Below are positions 34,236-41,557 of a DNA stretch of 64,000 nucleotides, one piece after another; position 1 is the first letter of the stretch; each line of letters starts with the position of its first letter. The stretch spans positions 1-64,000 of the forward strand of contig SCRD01000003.1 of NCBI GenBank assembly GCA_004298155.1, written 5' to 3'. The DNA comes from Acidobacteriota bacterium. Its GTDB lineage: Bacteria > Acidobacteriota > Terriglobia > UBA7540. The notes beneath the pieces were generated by a model. The model did not search any database, was not told the DNA's origin, and saw only the letters and a list, made by a program, of their open reading frames with translations. The translations under genes and the position numbers were made by a program.

Positions 34236-35743
34236 GGACAGTTCGCTCCCACAGCAGGCTCCAGTTGCTTTGCATCAACCTTGGGTTTGGCAACGGCGAC
34301 AAACCTTTTGATCTTCCGATTGAGCCAGAGCTCAAAGGGAAGCGCGTAAAAGTCGTGGTCCAGACGCCAGCGCGCCGGGCAGGCCAGGCTGTGCTGGAAG
34401 GCTCGAATGGCTGTTCCGGCGTCCAATTTCGCGATGGGAATGCGGTCGAAGGCGATGCGAAGGTAGTCACGCATCACCTGGACGCGCCGGTGGGACCTCC
34501 CTTTCAGCCATGGGAGAATGGTGTACCGAGGGAAATAGTCAGCCCACCCTTCGAAGGAATCTGGCACTACGATGCCAAGCTCCTTGACGTGATTCATGAT
34601 GGGCGAGCCCGGATAAGGCGTAAAAATATTGGTCCAGAATTCGGCGCCCGGGAAGCGCCGGCAGACGTCCATTATGAAGCGAATGGTTTGCCTCCGTTCC
34701 ACGGCGCCTTCTCCCGGATAACCAAAAATAATATTGAAGCTGGGTCGAATTCCGGCATCCAGGCAGCGCTCAGCGGATTGATAGATCGAGTCGAAATCCT
34801 GGAAGGTCTTGTTCATCAACTTCAGGATCTTGGGCGATGCGGAATCCACTCCCTGGCAAATCTGATGGAGACCGGCCCGCCCCAGCAGGCGCAACTCATC
34901 CGTGCTCAGGCGCGCTGTCAGGTTTGTCGTGGCCTGGATACTCCAGCGGAACCTGGAACCGGCTCGAATGAGCCCCTCGGCGATTTTGAGTGCCCGCTCC
35001 AGGTCAACAAGGAAGTTGTCATCGACAATCCAGAGCATTTCCAGGCGATAGCGGACAGAGAGGTCAAAAGTTTCTTCGACAACTTGTTCTGCGGGCAGGG
35101 CGTTCCACTGGCGGCCGTAGACCCCCGCATTGGTGCAATACGAGCAGTTGAACGGACAAGCCAGACTGGAAGTGTACATAGCCCAACGCCTGCCACAGAG
35201 CCGTTCATAAGCATCGAAGTCGGCAAGCTCATAGGCCTTGGCAGGCATCTCCGCAAGCTTCTGGAGGGGTCTTGGCGGGTTCAGAATCAGCCTGCCATCC
35301 TGCTTGAAACCCACACCTTCGACGCCTTCAAGCGAGGCGTTATTCTCGATGCGCCTGACCACTTCGAGCATCGCGGCTTCACCCTGGCCGCTAACCACAA
35401 TGTCTACAAATTCTGCTTCAAGCGTCTGCATGGCGAGTAATGAAGGATGCCAGCCGCCCAGAATGATAGGGAAGTCTTTATTCCAGGATTTCACGGCCCG
35501 TCCGATCTCCGCCGTTTCACGAATCATCGGGCCAGTAACCAGCGATATTCCAAGACACAAGGCGTCCTTGACCTCATCAAGGACCCGCTGCTTTAAGTTG
35601 GGCGTGATGGTGGAGTCTATCAAGACAACCTGATATCCAGCCCTGAGCAGAGGAGTTGAAACCGCCAGGATGCCAAGCGGCGCTGTCGCCTCGCTGCTGG
35701 CAAAGGCCGGAAAGAAGAATACGATTTTCTTAGAACCCCTCAC
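34232..35743 (-). CDS. B12-binding-type radical SAM enzyme (paralogue 1)
   Basis: 503 residues with a GTG start behind AGAGG. The B12-like domain has VVLIDSTITPNLKQRVLDE, CLGISLVTGPMIRETAEIG and ILGGWHPSLLAMQTL. The cluster motif is CPFNCSYC, then LWIVDDNFLVD, ICQGVDSAS and FNIIFGYPGEG. It begins the run of enzymes and lies 17 bp after a possible 36-codon frame. It is paired with paralogue 2. Confidence 0.88.
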   Translation of the reverse strand: MRGSKKIVFFFPAFASSEATAPLGILAVSTPLLRAGYQVVLIDSTITPNLKQRVLDEVKDALCLGISLVTGPMIRETAEIGRAVKSWNKDFPIILGGWHPSLLAMQTLEAEFVDIVVSGQGEAAMLEVVRRIENNASLEGVEGVGFKQDGRLILNPPRPLQKLAEMPAKAYELADFDAYERLCGRRWAMYTSSLACPFNCSYCTNAGVYGRQWNALPAEQVVEETFDLSVRYRLEMLWIVDDNFLVDLERALKIAEGLIRAGSRFRWSIQATTNLTARLSTDELRLLGRAGLHQICQGVDSASPKILKLMNKTFQDFDSIYQSAERCLDAGIRPSFNIIFGYPGEGAVERRQTIRFIMDVCRRFPGAEFWTNIFTPYPGSPIMNHVKELGIVVPDSFEGWADYFPRYTILPWLKGRSHRRVQVMRDYLRIAFDRIPIAKLDAGTAIRAFQHSLACPARWRLDHDFYALPFELWLNRKIKRFVAVAKPKVDAKQLEPAVGANCP

Positions 35744-35760
35744 TCTGGCCTCTCCTATCC

Positions 35761-35871
35761 TTATGAAAATTCCTGTTCATGCCAAATATGCTCGAAGAAT
35801 AACAATGGCCGGTATGTGCGCGTGTCATGGCGCAATCCCTTTCCTGCAAAAAAATTGTCAAAACGCCGCAT
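35761..35871 (-). CDS. Possible 36-residue peptide gene between ligase and radical SAM genes
   Basis: An ATG at 35871 has AAGGAG only 2 nt upstream, overlaps the end of the preceding gene, and reads 36 codons to TAA at 35761. The peptide begins MRRFDNFFAGKGLRHD and ends HIWHEQEFS, with aromatic and basic residues. It fills most of the only sizeable gap before the four radical SAM genes, the place where a modified-peptide precursor could be. It has no recognisable leader or core pattern, and the ribosome spacing is short, so it may be chance. Confidence 0.25.
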   Translation of the reverse strand: MRRFDNFFAGKGLRHDTRTYRPLLFFEHIWHEQEFS

Positions 35872-37171
35872 GGCTCCTTGAACCAACAGCTTCAGAATCG
35901 GATGGCAAGACATTCCGTGTTGCAGAAGGTATCAAGGGCGCGAGAACTGCGAAGCTGAGTAAGATCAAACCGAGGGAGTGCCCATAGGTGTATTCGAAAA
36001 GGCCAGCTAATAGATAACCAATGAGGGCAAACATCGCGGTCCGCGACACGAATATTTCTTCTCTGCCTTGAGCTGCTTTTGAGGCCTTCAGGAGATCGCG
36101 GAACAGCATGGCGACGAACAGCAGAGCAGCAAGCGCAACGGGTATTCCAAACTCTGCAGCCAGTTCGACTGCATTATTGTGCAGATGGCCGTGGTAGGCC
36201 GGCACAGGGTCGCGGGATGAAAGATACGACATGTAGAGCTTGTCGATGCGTCCCGGACCAACTCCGGTGAGCGGATGTTCCTTTATCATATCCCACCCGA
36301 CCTTCAGCATTTCAATGCGTTCCAGGTTCGAATAGTAGGAAGGCTTGAACGATTGGGTTACGCGCTCGCGGATCGGGAGTGGCGCGAGGAAGAATAGAGT
36401 TAAAGGCAGAAGCGGGAGCGCCCAAATCCATCTGGAACGCCTCCGCGTCAACTCGATGCCGATGAGCGCGAGCAACGTGGCCCACACCATCCGCGTCAGG
36501 CTCACAAGGATCGCGGCCCCATTAATGACCGCGACTGGCCACCAGCGGCGCCTCTCCTCGGGATAGACCGACCAGAAGGAGAGTAAACCGGCCACCACCA
36601 GGATCTCCACCGTCCCGTATACCATCCAGTGATTGAGCAAGCCGCCGGAGCGGAGATAGAGGCCCACGTCGCCTCCGGCAGCGAGCTCGCGACGATAGTA
36701 AAAAAGGCGCGAAATAAAATCCCCAACCAGAACCAACGAACTCATGCTTGCGCCCAGGAATAGCCCCTGCCAGACAATGAGACGATCAGTAGCCTGATTG
36801 AGAGCCGGCAAGACCACAAAAAGCGCGCCGATCAGGAGCAGGTGGCGAATTTCACCCCAGCCAAGGGAGGGTTCAGGAGATAGACACCAGACAACGATTT
36901 CGAGGGCTGCCCACAGCATCCAAAAGTGAAAGACGCGCGGAAGCACAAGCCGGTCTCGGCCGCGCGCCAGCCGCACAATGCGGGCTAGTAATGCCAGGGT
37001 GAGGAAAAACTCGGAAACCGCAATGGAAATCGGAACCGCCCAAAGCCCCAGAATCAGCAGCGAACAGTCAACCGGCGTGCGTACCAATACCTTCCAGAAT
37101 CGGGTGTGCTCATCAGGCGTGACTGCCCGCTGCAAGGAGCTCGGGTGTGAAAGTGAGGCCAAGCCTTTCAA
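35858..37171 (-). CDS. O-antigen ligase/Wzy-like polytopic membrane protein
   Basis: 437 residues with about 11 hydrophobic segments and a long periplasmic loop (about 290-350) carrying GVGPGRIDKLYMSYL and GHLHNNAVELAAEFG, the HN...E-G signature of the Wzy_C family. These enzymes polymerise or ligate lipid-linked glycans on the outer face of the inner membrane. The start is TTG at 37171 with GAGG 5 nt upstream; that GAGG overlaps the stop of the cytochrome-barrel gene, so the two are coupled. A second ligase-like gene lies in the exopolysaccharide cluster on the other strand. Confidence 0.82.
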   Translation of the reverse strand: MKGLASLSHPSSLQRAVTPDEHTRFWKVLVRTPVDCSLLILGLWAVPISIAVSEFFLTLALLARIVRLARGRDRLVLPRVFHFWMLWAALEIVVWCLSPEPSLGWGEIRHLLLIGALFVVLPALNQATDRLIVWQGLFLGASMSSLVLVGDFISRLFYYRRELAAGGDVGLYLRSGGLLNHWMVYGTVEILVVAGLLSFWSVYPEERRRWWPVAVINGAAILVSLTRMVWATLLALIGIELTRRRSRWIWALPLLPLTLFFLAPLPIRERVTQSFKPSYYSNLERIEMLKVGWDMIKEHPLTGVGPGRIDKLYMSYLSSRDPVPAYHGHLHNNAVELAAEFGIPVALAALLFVAMLFRDLLKASKAAQGREEIFVSRTAMFALIGYLLAGLFEYTYGHSLGLILLSFAVLAPLIPSATRNVLPSDSEAVGSRSHAAF

Positions 37172-37178
37172 GCGAACC

Positions 37179-38651
37179 TCAATACATCTGCCGCATCAGA
37201 TCGAACCCGATGAAGAGTCCGCTCGGAGTGTCGGCCGAGGGATCGCCCAGGAACGTTGCGCGCGTTCCGGCCCGCTGTGACACGACAGTCCCGGGACTAT
37301 TCGAAAAACCGAGGGTAAACGCGTGACGCCACAAACGCTTCTGAATACCAAAGGCGTACGCCGGGCGGTGAATCCCAAGTTCCGGACCGTTTACAAGCGT
37401 AGGTATAATCTCTGCGATCACGGCTACGGTTGGGCGAATGTCGAAAGCACCGCCCACGCCCAGTGAAAAGGTATTGAATCCTGGAAGGGCCGGTGGACCG
37501 ACCGCCAGGTTGGGGGAGACCACCAGCCGGCGGTTCTGCAATGACAGTGTGGGGACAAAGTACATCTGGGCGCCCTTAAACAGGCTGCGCGAAAAGATGC
37601 CTTCGAAACTAGTGGTGAAATTCCTGGAAAAATTGTCCTGCCCGTCCACCGAGACGCGAAACGTCGCATTCAACGGATAGTCAATGTGTTCGTCCAGGAG
37701 ATGGTAGGAAGCCGTCAACTCGACGGGCCGCCCGATGATGCTGGGGGAGCGATAAGCGCCGACAGACAATTTGTCGGTGATGCCATACCGTAGGCCAAAA
37801 GATGAAACCGAAAATCCGTCGAGACCCAGCAAGACAGCGCCACGGGCCTTTCCGCTGAACGCCGGGTCAAAGACGAAGCGATGCGTAAAGTTGACGTAAA
37901 ACCCGTGCCGGTCAAGCTGCCGCCCCGTGGGAAGGCTGTAAAGATAATCATCGGCGGGAGTATAGACTTTCGCGTTTTCCTCAGCTTCAGAGGCGGCTGC
38001 GCGTTGCGGGGCAGGGTCCCCTGATCCAAGAGATTTGACGAATGAACCGGCGGCAGCAATTTCATTATCCGACAGCTTGCCCTCCCAGGCGGGCATGAGG
38101 GTCCCCTTCTTTCCGTGCCGGATGGTGTTGAGGATGACATCTTTCGTCAGGCTGGCTTGAACTTTGGGACTTGTGAAGTCAGGAGTCCCCGTCGCGGCGA
38201 TCCCCTTTCCATCCATCCCATGACACACTGAACAGTTCTGTATAAAGGTCTTCGCTCCGAGTTGCACATTTTCAGGAGTTGTTTCAGTCGAGGCCGTTTG
38301 CTGGAGATGGGTTTCTGCCGGACGGCTCAAGGGATCGAATTCCTGGACCGTATGGTTTACAAGGTCCACCACGTATTTCTTTCCATTGCGATGGACTATG
38401 ACGGAGGTGGTCGATCCGTCGATAAATTGAACTCCAACGGCATCGACGGCCGCGGAATCTGAGCCCGGTGCGGTTACGGTGACGTAGGGCGCCATATTCG
38501 AGGATGGATGCATCTTGTCAGCATGAAGCAACGAGTGTGCCGGGAAGATGAGCCCGCTTGCTATGAGGAAAACGGCCACGGGCCTATACAAGGTACCGAT
38601 CTGATGTTGAACCCGTCCTATGCAATTTGCGATTTCATTCTGTTTTTGCAT
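37179..38651 (-). CDS. Cytochrome c domain fused to an outer-membrane beta-barrel
   Basis: 490 residues from the ATG at 38651 (GAGG 4-5 nt upstream). After a signal peptide (about 22-45) comes a short domain (about 55-105). A single heme site CSVCH follows (about 140) with LMPAWEGKLSDNEI giving the Met ligand. From about residue 230 amphipathic strands form a barrel (YVNFTHRFVFDPAF... FSLGVGGAFDI... FTLGFSNS), ending in FIGFDLMRQMY. The barrel resembles the DUF5777-type family. The fusion would place a heme at the outer membrane, possibly for moving electrons across it. It is the first gene of the long minus-strand operon, facing the two-component system. Confidence 0.75.
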   Translation of the reverse strand: MQKQNEIANCIGRVQHQIGTLYRPVAVFLIASGLIFPAHSLLHADKMHPSSNMAPYVTVTAPGSDSAAVDAVGVQFIDGSTTSVIVHRNGKKYVVDLVNHTVQEFDPLSRPAETHLQQTASTETTPENVQLGAKTFIQNCSVCHGMDGKGIAATGTPDFTSPKVQASLTKDVILNTIRHGKKGTLMPAWEGKLSDNEIAAAGSFVKSLGSGDPAPQRAAASEAEENAKVYTPADDYLYSLPTGRQLDRHGFYVNFTHRFVFDPAFSGKARGAVLLGLDGFSVSSFGLRYGITDKLSVGAYRSPSIIGRPVELTASYHLLDEHIDYPLNATFRVSVDGQDNFSRNFTTSFEGIFSRSLFKGAQMYFVPTLSLQNRRLVVSPNLAVGPPALPGFNTFSLGVGGAFDIRPTVAVIAEIIPTLVNGPELGIHRPAYAFGIQKRLWRHAFTLGFSNSPGTVVSQRAGTRATFLGDPSADTPSGLFIGFDLMRQMY

Positions 38652-38856
38652 GTATCCTCTCCTCATCTCTCTGCTCTTTAAGGGGTATCACGCTTAACAA
38701 ACAGGGTCGTCAGGCAGGTGTAGTGAGTTTGTAAAGGTTGTGTTAGTCTTTTTGGAGACGCAGCGGGCGATTCGGCCGATCGAATCCATGGGAGTATTCC
38801 TCTGTGTTTGAAGGGTTCTCGAGAAGCTCAAATCTGGAGAATTCGTCAAAAATCTT
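38652..38856. promoter_or_regulatory. Divergent promoter region
   Basis: About 205 bp between the minus-strand biosynthetic operon and the plus-strand response regulator, which starts the other half of the locus. It is AT-rich in parts (AGTGAGTTTGTAAAGGTTGT). No exact operator repeat was found. As the only divergent gap between the two large operons, it is the likely site for their control, perhaps by the adjacent OmpR-type regulator. Confidence 0.4.
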
Positions 38857-39534
38857 ATGGAAAAAATCCTGATTATTGAAGATGATCGTGCACTGTACAA
38901 GGCGCTGAAACTTGCTTTTGAGGCTGAAGGTTACTCGATCGAATTCGCGTCTGATGGCGAAGCAGGCCTCCAGGCATTCCGAAGCACAAAGCCTGCCCTG
39001 GTCGTGCTTGACTTGATGCTCCCAAAGGTCCATGGACGTGAGGTTTGTCGAATTATCAGGTCAGAAGCGCCAAACGTTCCGGTGATCGTGCTCAGCGCTT
39101 CGGCCGATGAAGTAGACAAGGTGCTCTTGCTCGAGATGGGGGCCGACGATTACGTTACAAAACCCTTCAGCCCCAAGGAACTGCTGGCACGCGTGCATTC
39201 CGTTTCACGTCGGGTGCGAGGCCCCAAGCCAGTCGACCAGTACGCCTTTGATGATGTTGCGGTGGACTTCGCTAAAATGGAGTTGACGCGGGCAGGCAAC
39301 AAAATTCCCCTTACGCCGCAGGAATTCAAGATCCTCAAATACTTTGTTCGAAATCCCGAACGTGTCATTTCGCGCGATGAATTGCTGAATCAGGTGTGGG
39401 GTTATGATTGCTACCCCTCGACGAGGACAGTGGACAACCACATTATGAAGCTTCGGCAAAAGCTGGAGAAAGAACCCATGGATCCGACCCATTTCAAGAC
39501 GGTTCATGGGGCCGGATACAAGTTTGTGCCATGA
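38857..39534 (+). CDS. OmpR/PhoB-type response regulator
   Basis: 225 residues. The receiver has Asp9-Asp10, phospho-acceptor Asp52 (VVLDLMLP), a Ser near 83 and Lys in DYVTKPFSP. The winged helix-turn-helix has LTPQEFKILKYFVRNPERVISRDELL and TRTVDNHIMKLRQKLE. It should be phosphorylated by the histidine kinase encoded 68 bp downstream. Its place at the head of the exopolysaccharide cluster suggests that it controls that cluster or the divergent operon. Confidence 0.92.
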   Translation: MEKILIIEDDRALYKALKLAFEAEGYSIEFASDGEAGLQAFRSTKPALVVLDLMLPKVHGREVCRIIRSEAPNVPVIVLSASADEVDKVLLLEMGADDYVTKPFSPKELLARVHSVSRRVRGPKPVDQYAFDDVAVDFAKMELTRAGNKIPLTPQEFKILKYFVRNPERVISRDELLNQVWGYDCYPSTRTVDNHIMKLRQKLEKEPMDPTHFKTVHGAGYKFVP

Positions 39535-39602
39535 GGCCATGATGTAACGGCCTTTTTTGAGCCTTGATGACCACGCCAGAGTGAAGAGGGCAGAGTGGAA
39601 CT

Positions 39603-41354
39603 ATGGTCAAGATTCGTTTGCGAACCAAGTTCCTGGTTTCTCTGATATTCACAACCGCTGCTCTTACTTTCGCCGCACTTTACATTGTACGGTCCTACCT
39701 GAGAACCCATGCGAGGCAGGAAATTCATGAAGCACTATCCAACTCAGTCATAACCTTCCAGCATTTCGAATTGCAGCGCCAGACCACCCTGGCTCAGTCA
39801 GCGGGAGTCATTGCCGATCTTCCCAGTCTGCGAGCTCTGATGACCACCCATCACCAGCCGACGATCCAGGATGGCTCGACCGGTTTCTGGAGACTCGCCG
39901 GGTGTGACCTCCTTCTGCTCGCCGATCGATCGGGAAAAGTAATGGCGCTTCACACATCTACAGCTGGATTCGATCAAAAGGCCGCACAGGATTCTCTCGT
40001 CCGTACTTTGGCCGGCGAACTGGGCCGTGACTGGTGGGTCGGGGGCGGGCATCTCTACGAGGTTTTCCTGCAGCCCATCTTCTTTGGCTCGCCGCAGGAC
40101 AACAATCTCCTTGGCGTTCTGGCAATGGGCTTTGAGGTGGATACACGTCTTGCGGAGGTCGTGGCCCAAATCGCTTCCAGCCAGGTGGCTTTTCGTTATG
40201 GGGACGATATTGTGGTCAGCACGCTTTCTGCCGACCAGAAGACGGAACTTGCTTCACATGCGACACGATTCACCACGCCGGAATCTCTTGAGTCTGAGGA
40301 AATACAACTGGGCAGCGAGCACTTTCTCGATACCACCCTGGAGCTTGCCCCGAAGGGAAGGCAGCCGGTCAGCTTGACTGTGCTGAAATCATTCGACGCG
40401 GCAACCCTCTTCCTGCAGGACCTGAACCGGCTGCTGCTTGCCGTCGGATTCGTGGCGGTGCTAGCCGGGACAGCTCTGATCTTCCTGATCTCCCACACCT
40501 TTACAAAGCCTCTTGCAGACCTTGTCGCGGGTGTGCATGCACTCGGGAAGGGCGACTTCAACTATCCTCTGAGCGTTCACAGCAACGACGAACTGGCGGA
40601 AGTAACGACTGCCTTCGACGGGATGAGGAAATCCTTGCAGAAAAGCCAGAGGGACCTGCTCCACGCAGAACGTCTGGCCACTATCGGCCGGACGGCGAGC
40701 ACAATCTCACACGACCTCCGCCATCCCTTGACAGCGGTCCTTGCATACGCCGAACTCCTTTCGGACAGCAAGGGGGATGACCGGCAACGGAAGAGCCTTT
40801 ACCTGGAGATCCGTTCGGCTGTTACAAGAATGACGGAATTGATCTCCTCTTTACTGGAATTCTCAAGAGCCCAGGAGTCACTCCAGCTTGCTTACGGCGA
40901 TCTGTTTGATTCGCTGAAGCGGACCGCCGAGACCGTGCACCTTCGACCGGAATTCAGCAAAATCGATATCCGGCTTACCCACGAGGGACCGACTGAAGGG
41001 TGGTTTGATTTCAAGAAACTCGATCGAGCCTTTCACAACCTGTTGCTGAATGCCTGCGAAGCAGTTCCTGCCGCCACAGGGAAGATCGACGTGCGGGCGG
41101 TGCGAGTGAATGATTATGTGGAGATTGCCGTGACGGATAATGGCGCGGGCATCCCCGAGTCCGTTCGCGACGAAGTCTTTCAGCCTTTTGTGACTTACGG
41201 AAAGGATGGCGGGACGGGTCTTGGACTTGCTGTTGCACAAAAGATTGCAAGCGACCACGGCGGGAACGTGAAGATTGAATCGACCGGTCCGGGTGGGACC
41301 ACGATCAAACTCTCAGTTCCACTAACTCGTCCCCCAAAGCCATTTATTGCCTGA
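39603..41354 (+). CDS. Membrane histidine kinase with periplasmic sensor and HAMP
   Basis: 583 residues. A membrane segment (about 10-30), a periplasmic sensor domain (about 35-275, cache-like), a second membrane segment (about 278-300), and HAMP (about 300-352, KPLADLVAGVHALGKGDF) come first. The H-box is ISHDLRHPLTAVLAYAELL with the phospho-acceptor His near 368. The ATPase part has N-box NLLLNACEAVP, G1 DNGAGIP and G2 GGTGLGLAVAQ. It partners the response regulator upstream. The signal is unknown. Confidence 0.92.
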   Translation: MVKIRLRTKFLVSLIFTTAALTFAALYIVRSYLRTHARQEIHEALSNSVITFQHFELQRQTTLAQSAGVIADLPSLRALMTTHHQPTIQDGSTGFWRLAGCDLLLLADRSGKVMALHTSTAGFDQKAAQDSLVRTLAGELGRDWWVGGGHLYEVFLQPIFFGSPQDNNLLGVLAMGFEVDTRLAEVVAQIASSQVAFRYGDDIVVSTLSADQKTELASHATRFTTPESLESEEIQLGSEHFLDTTLELAPKGRQPVSLTVLKSFDAATLFLQDLNRLLLAVGFVAVLAGTALIFLISHTFTKPLADLVAGVHALGKGDFNYPLSVHSNDELAEVTTAFDGMRKSLQKSQRDLLHAERLATIGRTASTISHDLRHPLTAVLAYAELLSDSKGDDRQRKSLYLEIRSAVTRMTELISSLLEFSRAQESLQLAYGDLFDSLKRTAETVHLRPEFSKIDIRLTHEGPTEGWFDFKKLDRAFHNLLLNACEAVPAATGKIDVRAVRVNDYVEIAVTDNGAGIPESVRDEVFQPFVTYGKDGGTGLGLAVAQKIASDHGGNVKIESTGPGGTTIKLSVPLTRPPKPFIA

Positions 41355-41557
41355 CACCTCTCCGACAACATTGCGATAGGCGCCAGACGGCTTATCCTTC
41401 GATTCCAAATTTTTACAAATTCACCACAGTCGCCTGACACATTCCAGGTTATCGGAGTGGTAGGTTTGGTCTCGGAAGAAATCGAGGGAGTTCCTTGGGG
41501 CCAGGCGGGCGAGGGCTAAGCTGAAACAAAATTGACCGAATTGATGGGACTGGCGGA
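41355..41557. other. Intergenic region before the exopolysaccharide operon
   Basis: About 200 bp, AT-rich in the middle, with no gene. It separates the two-component system from the first polysaccharide gene and probably carries that operon's promoter. No clear -24/-12 sigma-54 site was seen. Confidence 0.4.
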
